From the NCBI GenBank assembly GCA_963680875.1, contig OY804575.1, positions 105,145,505 to 105,209,504 of the forward strand: a DNA stretch of 64,000 nucleotides. The letters run 5' to 3'. Positions 45,101-57,100 of this stretch are shown here, one piece after another. The notes below the pieces were generated by a model that was given only the letters and a program-made list of their open reading frames with translations, was not told the origin of the DNA and ran no database searches. The position numbers were made by a program, and so were the translations under genes. Positions within the stretch are counted from its first letter, which is position 1. Every line of letters starts with the position of its first letter. This DNA comes from Bathymodiolus brooksi (Eukaryota > Mollusca > Bivalvia > Mytilida > Modiolidae).

Positions 45101-48100
45101 GTAAAGAAACTATTTAAAGATTTAAGATTTATTTAATATCTCCCTTTGAGGTTCTTTACTAACTCCTCCCTAAGGAGGATCAACTTCATTTGTGTAAATC
45201 TGACTATCCTACTCCAGTAGATCATCCCTTATTCCAGTAGGTTGTGCAGTTTTGTACTAGAAGATTAAAATGTGAAAAAAGTCATGGACAAATGAAGTAC
45301 CTAGTACAAATGAATTTTACTTAATCATAACATGGTAGTATTGGTACTGCAAGGAAATTCAGAGGATTTTCAATGAAGTGCTTCTTTAAAAAAAAGTAAG
45401 CAAAGTCTTAAATTCTTATCAGAAAGTATGATATTCAATTATACTCACCTAAGTGTTTTTTTAAGTTCTGCATCAGAAGTAGATACAAAGTAGACATTGA
45501 TAAAATTCAGGAAATCAGCAGCTAGGTTTACAAACTGTCAAAAAAAAAGATCCACAGTATTAACACTAATATTGATATTCATGTAAGCTATTAGTATCAT
45601 GACAGCATCATTCAAAATATCACCCATTACAGAGATGCTTCATAATTTGTTTATGTAATGTTTTTATTACAATATACAACCAAACCTGCCCATGCAGTCA
45701 CCTGTATTAAAAGGTCACCTTTTTCATGTCCTGTCATAGAAAATTTCATATGAATTGAACCTCTATTAAGAGATCATCTGTCTTTAAAGACCACTTTTTC
45801 TTTGTCCCAAAGGTGACTTCTAAATACATGTTTTACTAATACAAAATGAAATAAACACTAGATTAAAGAATTATTCCACATTTACACTTCTGTTTCTGGT
45901 TTATCTGTTATAAATATGTACAGTCTCACAAGCTTATTTTCCTAAATCTGTTCCCTTTCCTGTGGACTTTTAACTTTACCAGCTGTAGGGAGTAGGGCTT
46001 GTGTGTCATAAATAACTTACCCCTGCTGGTTCTCGTTTTTCTGGAATAAATACAGGGCTGTCTCCTGAACTTATCTTCCTGGATCTTTTCCCTTCTCCAG
46101 GGACATCAACCCTCGCTGGTACAGGGGGTGGGGCTTGTGTGTCAGTAGTTTCTGATGGGCACATGGTCTCCTCCATCCAATGACCCAATATAGACTCTGA
46201 TCCATCATCTGAAATAAGATTGTAAGAGTACAATGTGTATATTATTTACATTTATGTACAAAATATAAGCAGTTGACAGTTAGAATAAACTTTATAGTAT
46301 GTCAAGTGACCTTGATCAAACTAGCCTGCAATCTTCATATTCTGTTTTGGCAAATCAAATAGAAATCATTGTATGCTTTCCAACATTAGAAACTAAACAT
46401 TATGAGTATTTAGTTGTCTTAAGCCATTGACAATTTTATGCTTTTGTAATAAACATAAACATGTTGGGGTTTTTTTGTTGATACAGTGCTCCCTCAGTCT
46501 ATCGCCCCCTGTTTTATCACCAACCTCGCCTATCGCCAAAATTCTTGTCTGTCCCGATTTCCCCCATTAAAAATACCTCGTTATACTGCCAAACTCAGCT
46601 ACCGCCATCCGCCACAGGTTTTCAGACACAAAAGCCGTAAAACCAATCTAAATTCCCCCGTTAGTACTGCCCACAACTACCTTTTGACAGCTGTTTATTG
46701 ACTGGTAATTATGGAATGTCAAAATTGGTCATCGGACACGGTCATTGATATCATAGTTGAGGGTCGGAACAGGTGATCAGTTGTTTTGATTAGAATAATT
46801 ACCTGTATTTACTTTTCTAGTGATTACATTTGTACTTTTAATCCTGAGTAAAATTTGTAATTTAATTAGTTGTCATCAAAATGTCGTGCTTGAAGAGAAA
46901 GCGTAATTGATTAGACGACACACAAAAACGTGCAATTATAAATTATGCAAAGGAAAATTCAAAATTAACATAACAACAAATTGCCGATAATTTGACAATT
47001 AAATGGGATCTTCCAATAACCCCACAAATGAAGATGAACTGTTGCTGTCACGTGTTTATAATGACCATGATGTCCCGAGCTACAAATGACGGTTCAAGAA
47101 TTTGTCAACATTGACAAAGATCTGCAAACTGCACAGGACATTTTCGGTGTGAATATAATTATTCTAATTTATTTATTTATTAAACATGTATTCTTTATAC
47201 TTATGTATTTGTACAAGTGCAAAATGCATGTCAGTCGAGTTGAAAGTTCATCTTTTCATATGATCACATAACTTCCTGTTTTCAATGTCCCTCAGTTTAT
47301 CGCCAAACTCGTTATACCGCCAAACTACCGACTGCACAGAAGGTGGCGGTTTAACGAGGGAGCACTGTATGTAGATGGTTTTTTCTCTTGGAGATGGGAT
47401 GGAGACTATAATACATCTTTTACTTGGTGGTAATAAGAAAATAATGTGCAACAAACATTAATTTACAGTATTAATGTATTTCAATTTTTTTCTAGATTTT
47501 CAATTCTGATAAAAAAATCTCCCCATAACAAATATTAAAGAAATGGTCTATAAGTGTACCTTCTTCTTCTTCACTGCTTTCTTCAGAACTACTGAAGTCG
47601 TCTTCATAAAACGTGATGGAATCTGATGCACTACTAGAACTGGTCTCTGATGTCTCTGATCCACCCTTAAGTCTTCTCAGCAAGCAAGCCTTCAAAATAC
47701 ATGTACAAATCATTAGATATTACATACAATCAAAATAGACTTGTGCCTTTAAATAAAAAAAGAACTTAGTATCTACATTTTCAAAAATATTTGATAGCTA
47801 TGAGATTCTGTATTTATTTTGTTCATCTCTTATTATTCTGTAAACAGTTGAATTCTTAAACTTAATGTCATCCCTCAATATGGACTTCCCTGTCTCTTTC
47901 ACTTTATCAGCAATAATGATAGAAAATAAAATAACTGAAAATCAATGAAAATAGCTAAAACCATCTACATCTCATTTCAACTAGTATTACTGTGAGCACA
48001 GCTCACTAAGATATACCCCCCGCTCCCCACATCTGTCCAACCTATTTCCATAACCAAAACATTACTGATTGTTCCGACTAAAAATGAAAGGAACCCTCCT

Positions 48101-51100
48101 CTCTTCACCGGTAAGCTGCTGATAAAATTTCAAAACATTCTGAGGTACACTACTCAAGTTATCATATGACATAGCGTAAAAATCATATTTTCCGTCATAT
48201 CAAGTCCAATAACTCTGGAACGGCAAAAGTGTAAATCGTCAAAAATGAAAGGGATCCTCCTCTCTTCACCGGTAAGCTGCTAATAAAATTTCAAAACATT
48301 CTGAGAAACACTACTCAAGTTATCATACGACATAGGGTAAAAATCCTATTTTCCGTCATATCAAGTCCAATAACTCTGGAACGGCAAAAGTGAAAATTGT
48401 CAAAAATGAAAGGGATCCTCCTCTCATCACCGGTAAGCTGCTGATAAAATTTCAAAACGTTCTGAGAAACACTACTCAAGTTATCATACGACATAGGGTA
48501 AAAATCCTATTTTCCGTCATATCAAGTCCAATAACTCTGGAACGGCAAAAGTGAAAATCGTCAAAAAAGAAAGGGATCCTCCTCTCTTCACCAGTAAACA
48601 GCTGATAAAATTTTAAAAGATTCTAAGAAACACAACTCAAGTTATCATACGACATAGGATTTGTCTACGGACGGACGGACATGGTGAAATCAGTATACCC
48701 CCCTACAACTTTGTTGCGGGGGGTATAAAAAGGTCATTTATGACCTGCTCTGACTGTGTCCTGCAATTTTCTGAATTTCTTTTTCACAGAAATATAGCTG
48801 AAATCAGTTAAAAAACTGAAAAAAAATCATCCTATAATCTCTTAAACAAAAACCAAATGGAAATGAATATGTAAATCACCAACACATTACATTTTTTACA
48901 GAGGACTCTTCTGAAATTCTGAACAAAGTAAATGTAACATTTTTTTCCCTCAATTTGATCGGCATTGTAAATATGTGTTACACTATCAATAACATGGACT
49001 ACTATTTAACTTATACTGTCAATTGTGTAGGGCAATTTAAAAGGTTTCCAAAATTACATATTTTTACTGAGAAACAACAAGTATTCATAGATTTATGGTT
49101 TATTCATGAAGACAGGTACATTGTAATGAAAAGTGTCTTTTGTTTCACCTATACTGGTAAATATGTTGTATAGCATAAACATTGGAACTTTATTTCAAGT
49201 TCAGTTTATAAAGGATATTGTTTTTATACAGGGTTTTATTTAGACAGTTTTCACTGTATTTCATACACTGACATCAGTGATGTATACATGTCATGTACCT
49301 ACCTTCTTGAAGGATGTTGCCACTAAACTCAACAGAAGATCCACCAATGGTATCTTATGTAACAACTTTTGGACACGCCTCCAAGCTGTCTGTGGTGTCA
49401 TGATGGGAAATTCTAATCCACTGCTTGAGGCATAAGATACACCCTAAAAAATAAATCGCCAAAAGTCAAATAATAACACAATTTGAAGCTATGTAGTTAC
49501 TCAGCACATAATGGCTGCAACTTATGACATTACATATACTGAGGATAACAAAGTAGGTTGGGGTTATGGTGTTTAATGCCACTTTCAACAATATTTCTTC
49601 GATATACGGTTTCTGATTGCCCCTTTGGTATCTTCAAACTCTTCAGTATATTGTGAAGATCGGGTCTAGGACAAAAGCCCCCCGGACAAAAAGCCTCCCA
49701 ATAATGAAAAGTACAAGTTATTTATGTATTGGTATCTTTGCACACATTTTTGACTTATTGTACTGCTATTTATGGGTTAACATTACTTTTGAATACTATT
49801 TTTCATAATAAGTTATTGTTGGAACTTGAAGATAACATAAACAATTGAAATATTTGTTTAAGAATTATAATAACCCTCATCAAAGAAAGTGAAAATAAAA
49901 TTTGTTTTATCTTAAAAGAAATCTATTATAGAATAGCAAAAAGGATGAGAAAATAACTCACTCATTACTTTTAATAACTTCAAAAATTATAAACGTAATC
50001 ATCAATTGTTTATCAATAAAAACAATTCCTAATTAACTTTACCTGATTTAATTCCAATTCAAACAAATAAGCAGTGATAAATGAACATAACAATGAACGA
50101 AATGTGGAAAATATATGTTTTTAAAGTATTTTATTTTTTTAGTGTTAATTCCCCCACTCCTTTTTTAATAGGGATGAGTTTTGATCTTTAAGATATCCTT
50201 AATATCACCATAAATATAAAAAAATGTAATAAGATTGTATGATTATTTCATTATGGAGGGCTTTTTGTCAGGGGGGCATTTGTCCTGTTCCCGTGAAGAT
50301 CAGTTTTATTGGTGGAGGAAACCGGAGTACTGGGGAAAAAACCACCGACCTGTCGCAAATCACTGACAAACTAGATCACATAATGTTGTATAGAGTACAC
50401 CTCACCATGAGCAGGATTCAAATTCTTTAGTTGTGATAGGCACTGATTGGATAGGTAGTTATAAATCCAACTACCATACGATCACGACCATGAGGGCTTA
50501 AGCTAACAAAGTAAATATGGTTAAAATGACCATGCAATAAATAAAGACTTTGTTTTCCATTGCTCAACACATCAAAATTTTCCTGATATAAAGAAGTGAT
50601 ATTCATCTTCATTTTGTCCCAGAAAAAAAAAAGCACATGAAGTATTTTGTGTGCATCAAGTTTATATGTACATGAAAAACTTCATTGACATAAATTTGTT
50701 CACTAACATTTATAACTTTTCTTTCCACTGAACTGGGAAGTAGTTAATGTTTGATGTGATATGTTGACGGTTGGTAAACACTGTTTATCTTCACTACCTT
50801 ATCAATATATAAGTACAGTGAAACCTTTCTTAAGCCAAACCTCCTTAGGTCCAACATTTATGCTCATAATAAACAGGTCTTTAGTTTATACAGGTGTAAT
50901 TTACAAAGATTTCCTACACTGGGAGTATAATCAATGTTCAGTATATACTGGGTTCCAGCATATTCAGGGTTCGGTTGAGAGTTTACACAATAATTCTTTT
51001 ATTATACATAAAACATCTAAAATAAGGCCAAACAAAATAAATAATTTGTTTCTCAAGCTCAGCCTAAAAGTCTCAAATACTTGCATTGCTACACCATCCA

Positions 51101-54100
51101 TTATTCTTACTTCCATTAAGCAACTCAATATTAAAAATAAAAATACTCTAATAATGTAACTAGCTGTTTGTATCAGTGTCTTATCGATTCACAAGGATGA
51201 TGGAATTTACAATTATTGACAAGGCAATGTACATTACAGTAGTGCCCCTCTTATAAGGCCATCCCTTCTGCAATGAAAATATGACCCTATAAGAGGGGTG
51301 GTCTCTCTTTTGGGAGAAAATTTGAATTTAGTAGCATATTGCTATCTCGGTGCATCCAAGATCTGGCCTGATAAGAGGTGTGGAATTTGGTGGTGACTAT
51401 TTATTATACTGTTTATGAAATGATATGATGGAATGACTGATAATTTAACCTATTTTGAGGGGTCAGATAACAGATCAAAGACCATCTGTCTGCATTTTAT
51501 CTCTTTTAAAAAAAAGGCCTGAGAAACAAGAGATTTATTTTTGTTTGTTCAACAAAATCATATACCATGTCTTGATATAGTCCCTCCAGTTGTAAATCAT
51601 TCATCAGTTCTTGTACCAAATGTAATGCTTTGGTTGCTAAGGCTACTGATACAGCTCCAAACCCTTGGAAAGAACTGAAATAAAAAATATATAAATATTA
51701 ATCTTGAATGATTTAAACACTTCAATACTAACTTAACATTAAGAGTGGTAACACAATCAAACTAATTTTTATAGTTTTTGACATTCAAAACATAGCTATG
51801 TAACTAAGCTACAAAATAACACTGTGTTCTATTTATTAACAAAATAAACTTTTGAAATAAGCTACAAAATAACATTGTCTTCTATTAACATCACTTTTTC
51901 CTGTCACTAAAATCACAACAAAATGTCAATTTCTCTTAAGGTTGCTTATCAAACAAGGTGAAATAGACAACTTTTTTCGCCCTGGTTTCACTGAAATTAC
52001 CATATTTCTGCCCTTAATGATATTCTTTCAGGAGTTTCGAAAATTCGTCTATACTTGAGTGGAACATGGCAGAACCAGGCCCTACAATCCTAAAACATTC
52101 AAGTATGCTTTTTGCACTCATATTTAAAAAAAAGGGCCAATCAGAACTCTGTATCTAACAAATATGATCTTCTGATTGAATATTTTTGGAATAGAAGTAC
52201 ATACACCATACTCGCAAGTTTAATGTTCGTACATCCTTGGTATAAGACAATGAATTTCACACATGCGTGAAAGATAATCAAATCTCTTATTTTACTGAAT
52301 CGAAGTACCCATTACTTAGGTAAATATTGAAAAAAAATGTGGGAAAGTTAATTCCATTTCCTACATAGTTTTAACTGAAAATGTATTAAATAATCCAACG
52401 TTTGATTAAACAAACGATACCACTGAAGACAGCATCACATGTGCATTTCAAATCATTGGGTTATTTTCTCATTAACAAGGACTGGAAAAAATATATATAT
52501 TTTCCAATTTTATGATTACCTTTTAGCAGAACTAGGACGACTCTCTTTTGCCTTTGTGTCAGCTTTCTGTTTTGTGGAGTCTTTCCTCTCTAGTATAACA
52601 GCTGGTGTTAGTGATAGAATATTCTGTAATCCTTTCAGTAATAACCAAGCAGCCATTAAGTTGACATTTTGGGCAACCTATAATATCAATATATCATTAA
52701 TATATGTAGGGTTAGGCTTATGGTGTTTAATGCCACATTATACAATATTTCTGTTATATCATGGCAGTCAATTTTATTGGTGGAAGAAACCATAGTGCCT
52801 GGAGAAAACTGCAGACCTGCCGCAAGTCACTGACAAACTTTATCACATAAGTTTGTATCGAGTACACCTTGTCATAAGTGGGATTCGAACTCACAACTTT
52901 ATTGGTAATAGGCACTGATTGTTTAGGTAGTCGTAAATCCAACAACAATATGATCATGTCTATGACGGCCCCTCAATAAATCATTAATTTATGTAGGCAT
53001 GGTAAGGTTCTTATTGTGTCCTCCAAAATGTTGTATAAATTATGTTATTTACACTTTCACTTTCCATGTAATGTAATTTAATAATTCAAGGAAAATTGTC
53101 TTGCTAGATGGTCAAAATACACCCTTCAAATAAAGAACAATGAAAACCAAAAACCTGTGAAAATGTTTTGCCACAACAGTTTTTAGAGGTTTTGTTTAAG
53201 AAACATAACAGCATTCACTGACTGCTTCAGTTATCATTTATTTTTGTGATAAGAGTGTGGTCTTTTGAGTGGAAGTGAATCTGTGAAGGCTTTTTTTTTT
53301 AATTGTTTGTCTATATCCGCATTGTTATTGGAGATCCAGTTAGCAAGAAATAAAGGATTGGGATCTCATTAACTGGTTTCACCCCTCCCACATTTCTGTG
53401 CCTGTCCCAAGCAAAGACCTGTATTTCCAACTCAATATGCTGTGGTCTTCTATGTTTGTGTTCAATGATTTGAAGTGAGAGGTGATTATTAGTTTTGTTG
53501 ACATTGGTGGAATTGTTGGCCATCACTTTCTTTTCATAATGAGAATTTGTCTATATTCGATTACAACATAATTTTATTTTGCCATAACATCATCCATTTT
53601 TCATGAAGGTTTAATTAGCTGTACATTACCAATTAACTATAAGAAATATTGTCACATATATCTAGAATTAATTAATTTCATCATACCAAGGCTCAACCTC
53701 TACTTAAGGTCTCACCATGATTCCATGAAATGGGGTGATATACATGTATTAAGTCTCAACATAAAAAATGCCAATATTCTATATTTATTCATCATAGTAC
53801 TTACATTTCCTCCAGCTCTTGTAGAGTGCTTTACAGCATTGGTTACAATACCAAATATCTCTAACTGTAAATAAATAATAAGAACATCAACTCATTTTTT
53901 TAGATATCAATGTCATCTCTTGAACATTAAATGTACACCTAATTATTGTTAATTACTACAATAAATCACCAGTATTACATTCTTAAATACTCAACAAATT
54001 CAAATCTCACACATCTATACTTATATAAAATAATTGAAAAATCTTATTTGTAAATGCTATGATTTAGCAACAATAGATGATTCTTTGAGGCAGGTTTACT

Positions 54101-57100
54101 TTGTTAAAAATATAAATCTGCTGTCAAAACTAGCAGGTCCAATTAGCAATTAAATTATTACATTTATATTTGATACCATATACTAGTAGTATTACTATTT
54201 TATGTTCAATTTTGATTCCAAGAAATTGACGACCTATTTACTCTGGTCTCCCACTGAGGAAAATAAAATCGAGAAAGGTAAAATTGATATCCCATAACAC
54301 ACATACATGACCGCTCACTTTTCTATTTTGGTACAGGCACTTCAATAAAAAGTGGCAGGGTTAAACTAGTCTTAAGGGCCCAAACCTTCTTGTTCAAGTA
54401 GTTTTACAGACCCAAACTTTCTTTATGAAAGAGATTAAAAGAATAACCATACACTTTTCTGTATGATACTACATCCATAGTTCTCATTTTCCTCTTCTTT
54501 TCCTGTGGCTGGTTTGACGGGTGCTGTACTGGTCATGGCAATCACTGTGTTTGTGACAGCCACACTAAGGGAAGCATATAAACAACTCATCATAACTGTC
54601 ACTATATTCTCTAATCTCTTGGGAGTCAGTGGTTCAAGGATCGGTAGAGAAAATGCTCTCCACACTATGGAGATCTCATTTAGCAATGGAAGAAAACTGC
54701 AAGTAGAAATATACCACAAAGCTTTAGATAACAGTATAAAAATTTGAATATGTTATGAACCATTCATCTACTAAAAAAAAATTTTTATTCATAAATTTTT
54801 CAAATAAATTCCTTATATCACATTGTCATATCCTATAACTTTGTAAAAATTAGATTGAATAGCAGGTTTCATAAATCAACTGTTTTAATTCTGATGTTTT
54901 CAAATCTTTATTGCACATAGATGACTATCAAAACTAAAGTTACAAGTTTAAATCCTGCTCATGGCGAGGTGTACTCGATACAACATATGTGATAAAGTTT
55001 GTAACTGACTTGTGGCAGGTTGGTGGTTTTCTCCAGGTACTCTGGTTTCCTCCATCAATAAAACTGACCACCACAATATACATTAAATATAGTTGAAAGT
55101 GATGTTAAACACCATAACCATCACCTATAAATCCCTAACAAGTCATATTCTAATAAGGCTTACTAACCTATTCCTCATTGTCAGTGCTTCAGACACACAT
55201 AAATCCCTAACAAGTCATATTCTAATAAGGCTTACTAACCTATTCCTCATTGTCAGTGCTTCAGACACACATAAATCCCTAACAAGTCATATTCTAATAA
55301 GGCTTACTAACCTATTCCTCATTGTCAGTGCTTCAGACACACATAAATCCCTAACAAGTCATATTCTAATAAGGCTTACTAACCTATTCCTCATTGTCAG
55401 TGCTTCAGACACACATAAATCCCTAACAAGTCATATTCTAATAAGGCTTACTAACCTATTCCTCATTGTCAGTGCTTCAGACACACATAAATCCCTAACA
55501 AGTCATATTCTAATAAGGCTTACTAACCTATTCCTCATTGTCAGTGCTTCAGACACACATAAATCCCTAACAAGTCATATTCTAATAAGGCTTACTAACC
55601 TATTCCTCATTGTCAGTGCTTCAGACACACATAAATCCCTAACAAGTCATATTCTAATAAGGCTTACTAACCTATTCCTCATTGTCAGTGCTTCAGACAC
55701 ACATAAATCCCTAACAAGTCATATTCTAATAAGGCTTACTAACCTATTCCTCATTGTCAGTGCTTCAGACACACATAAATCCCTAACAAGTCATATTCTA
55801 ATAAGGCTTACTAACCTATTCCTCATTGTCAGTGCTTCAGACACACATAAATCCCTAACAAGTCATATTCTAATAAGGCTTACTAACCTATTCCTCATTG
55901 TCAGTGCTTCAGACACACATAAATCCCTAACAAGTCATATTCTAATAAGGCTTACTAACCTATTCCTCATTGTCAGTGCTTCAGACACACATAAATCCCT
56001 AACAAGTCATATTCTAATAAGGCTTACTAACCTATTCCTCATTGTCAGTGCTTCAGACACACATAAATCCCTAACAAGTCATATTCTAATAAGGCTTACT
56101 AACCTATTCCTCATTGTCAGTGCTTCAGACACACATAAATCCCTAACAAGTCATATTCTAATAAGGCTTACTAACCTATTCCTCATTGTCAGTGCTTCAG
56201 ACACACATAAATCCCTAACAAGTCATATTCTAATAAGGCTTACTAACCTATTCTTCATTGTCAGTGCTTCAGACACACATAAATCCCTAACAAGTCATAT
56301 TCTAATAAGGCTTACTAACCTATTCCTCATTGTCAGTGCTTCAGACACACATAAATCCCTAACAAGTCATATTCTAATAAGGCTTACTAACCTATTCCTC
56401 ATTGTCAGTGCTTCAGACACACATAAATCCCTAACAAGTCATATTCTAATAAGGCTTACTAACCTATTCCTCATTGTCAGTGCTTCAGACACACATAAAT
56501 CCCTAACAAGTCATATTCTAATAAGGCTTACTAACCTATTCCTCATTGTCAGTGCTTCAGACACACATAAATCCCTAACAAGTCATATTCTAATAAGGCT
56601 TACTAACCTATTCCTCATTGTCAGTGCTTCAGACACACATAAATCCCTAACAAGTCATATTCTAATAAGGCTTACTAACCTATTCCTCATTGTCAGTGCT
56701 TCAGACACACATAAATCCCTAACAAGTCATATTCTAATAAGGCTTACTAACCTATTCCTCATTGTCAGTGCTTCAGACACACATAAATCCCTAACAAGTC
56801 ATATTCTAATAAGGCTTACTAACCTATTCCTCATTGTCAGTGCTTCAGACACACATAAATCCCTAACAAGTCATATTCTAATAAGGCTTACTAACCTATT
56901 CCTCATTGTCAGTGCTTCAGACACACATAAATCCCTAACAAGTCATATTCTAATAAGGCTTACTAACCTATTCCTCATTGTCAGTGCTTCAGACACACAT
57001 AAATCCCTAACAAGTCATATTCTAATAAGGCTTACTAACCTATTCCTCATTGTCAGTGCTTCAGACACACATAAATCCCTAACAAGTCATATTCTAATAA

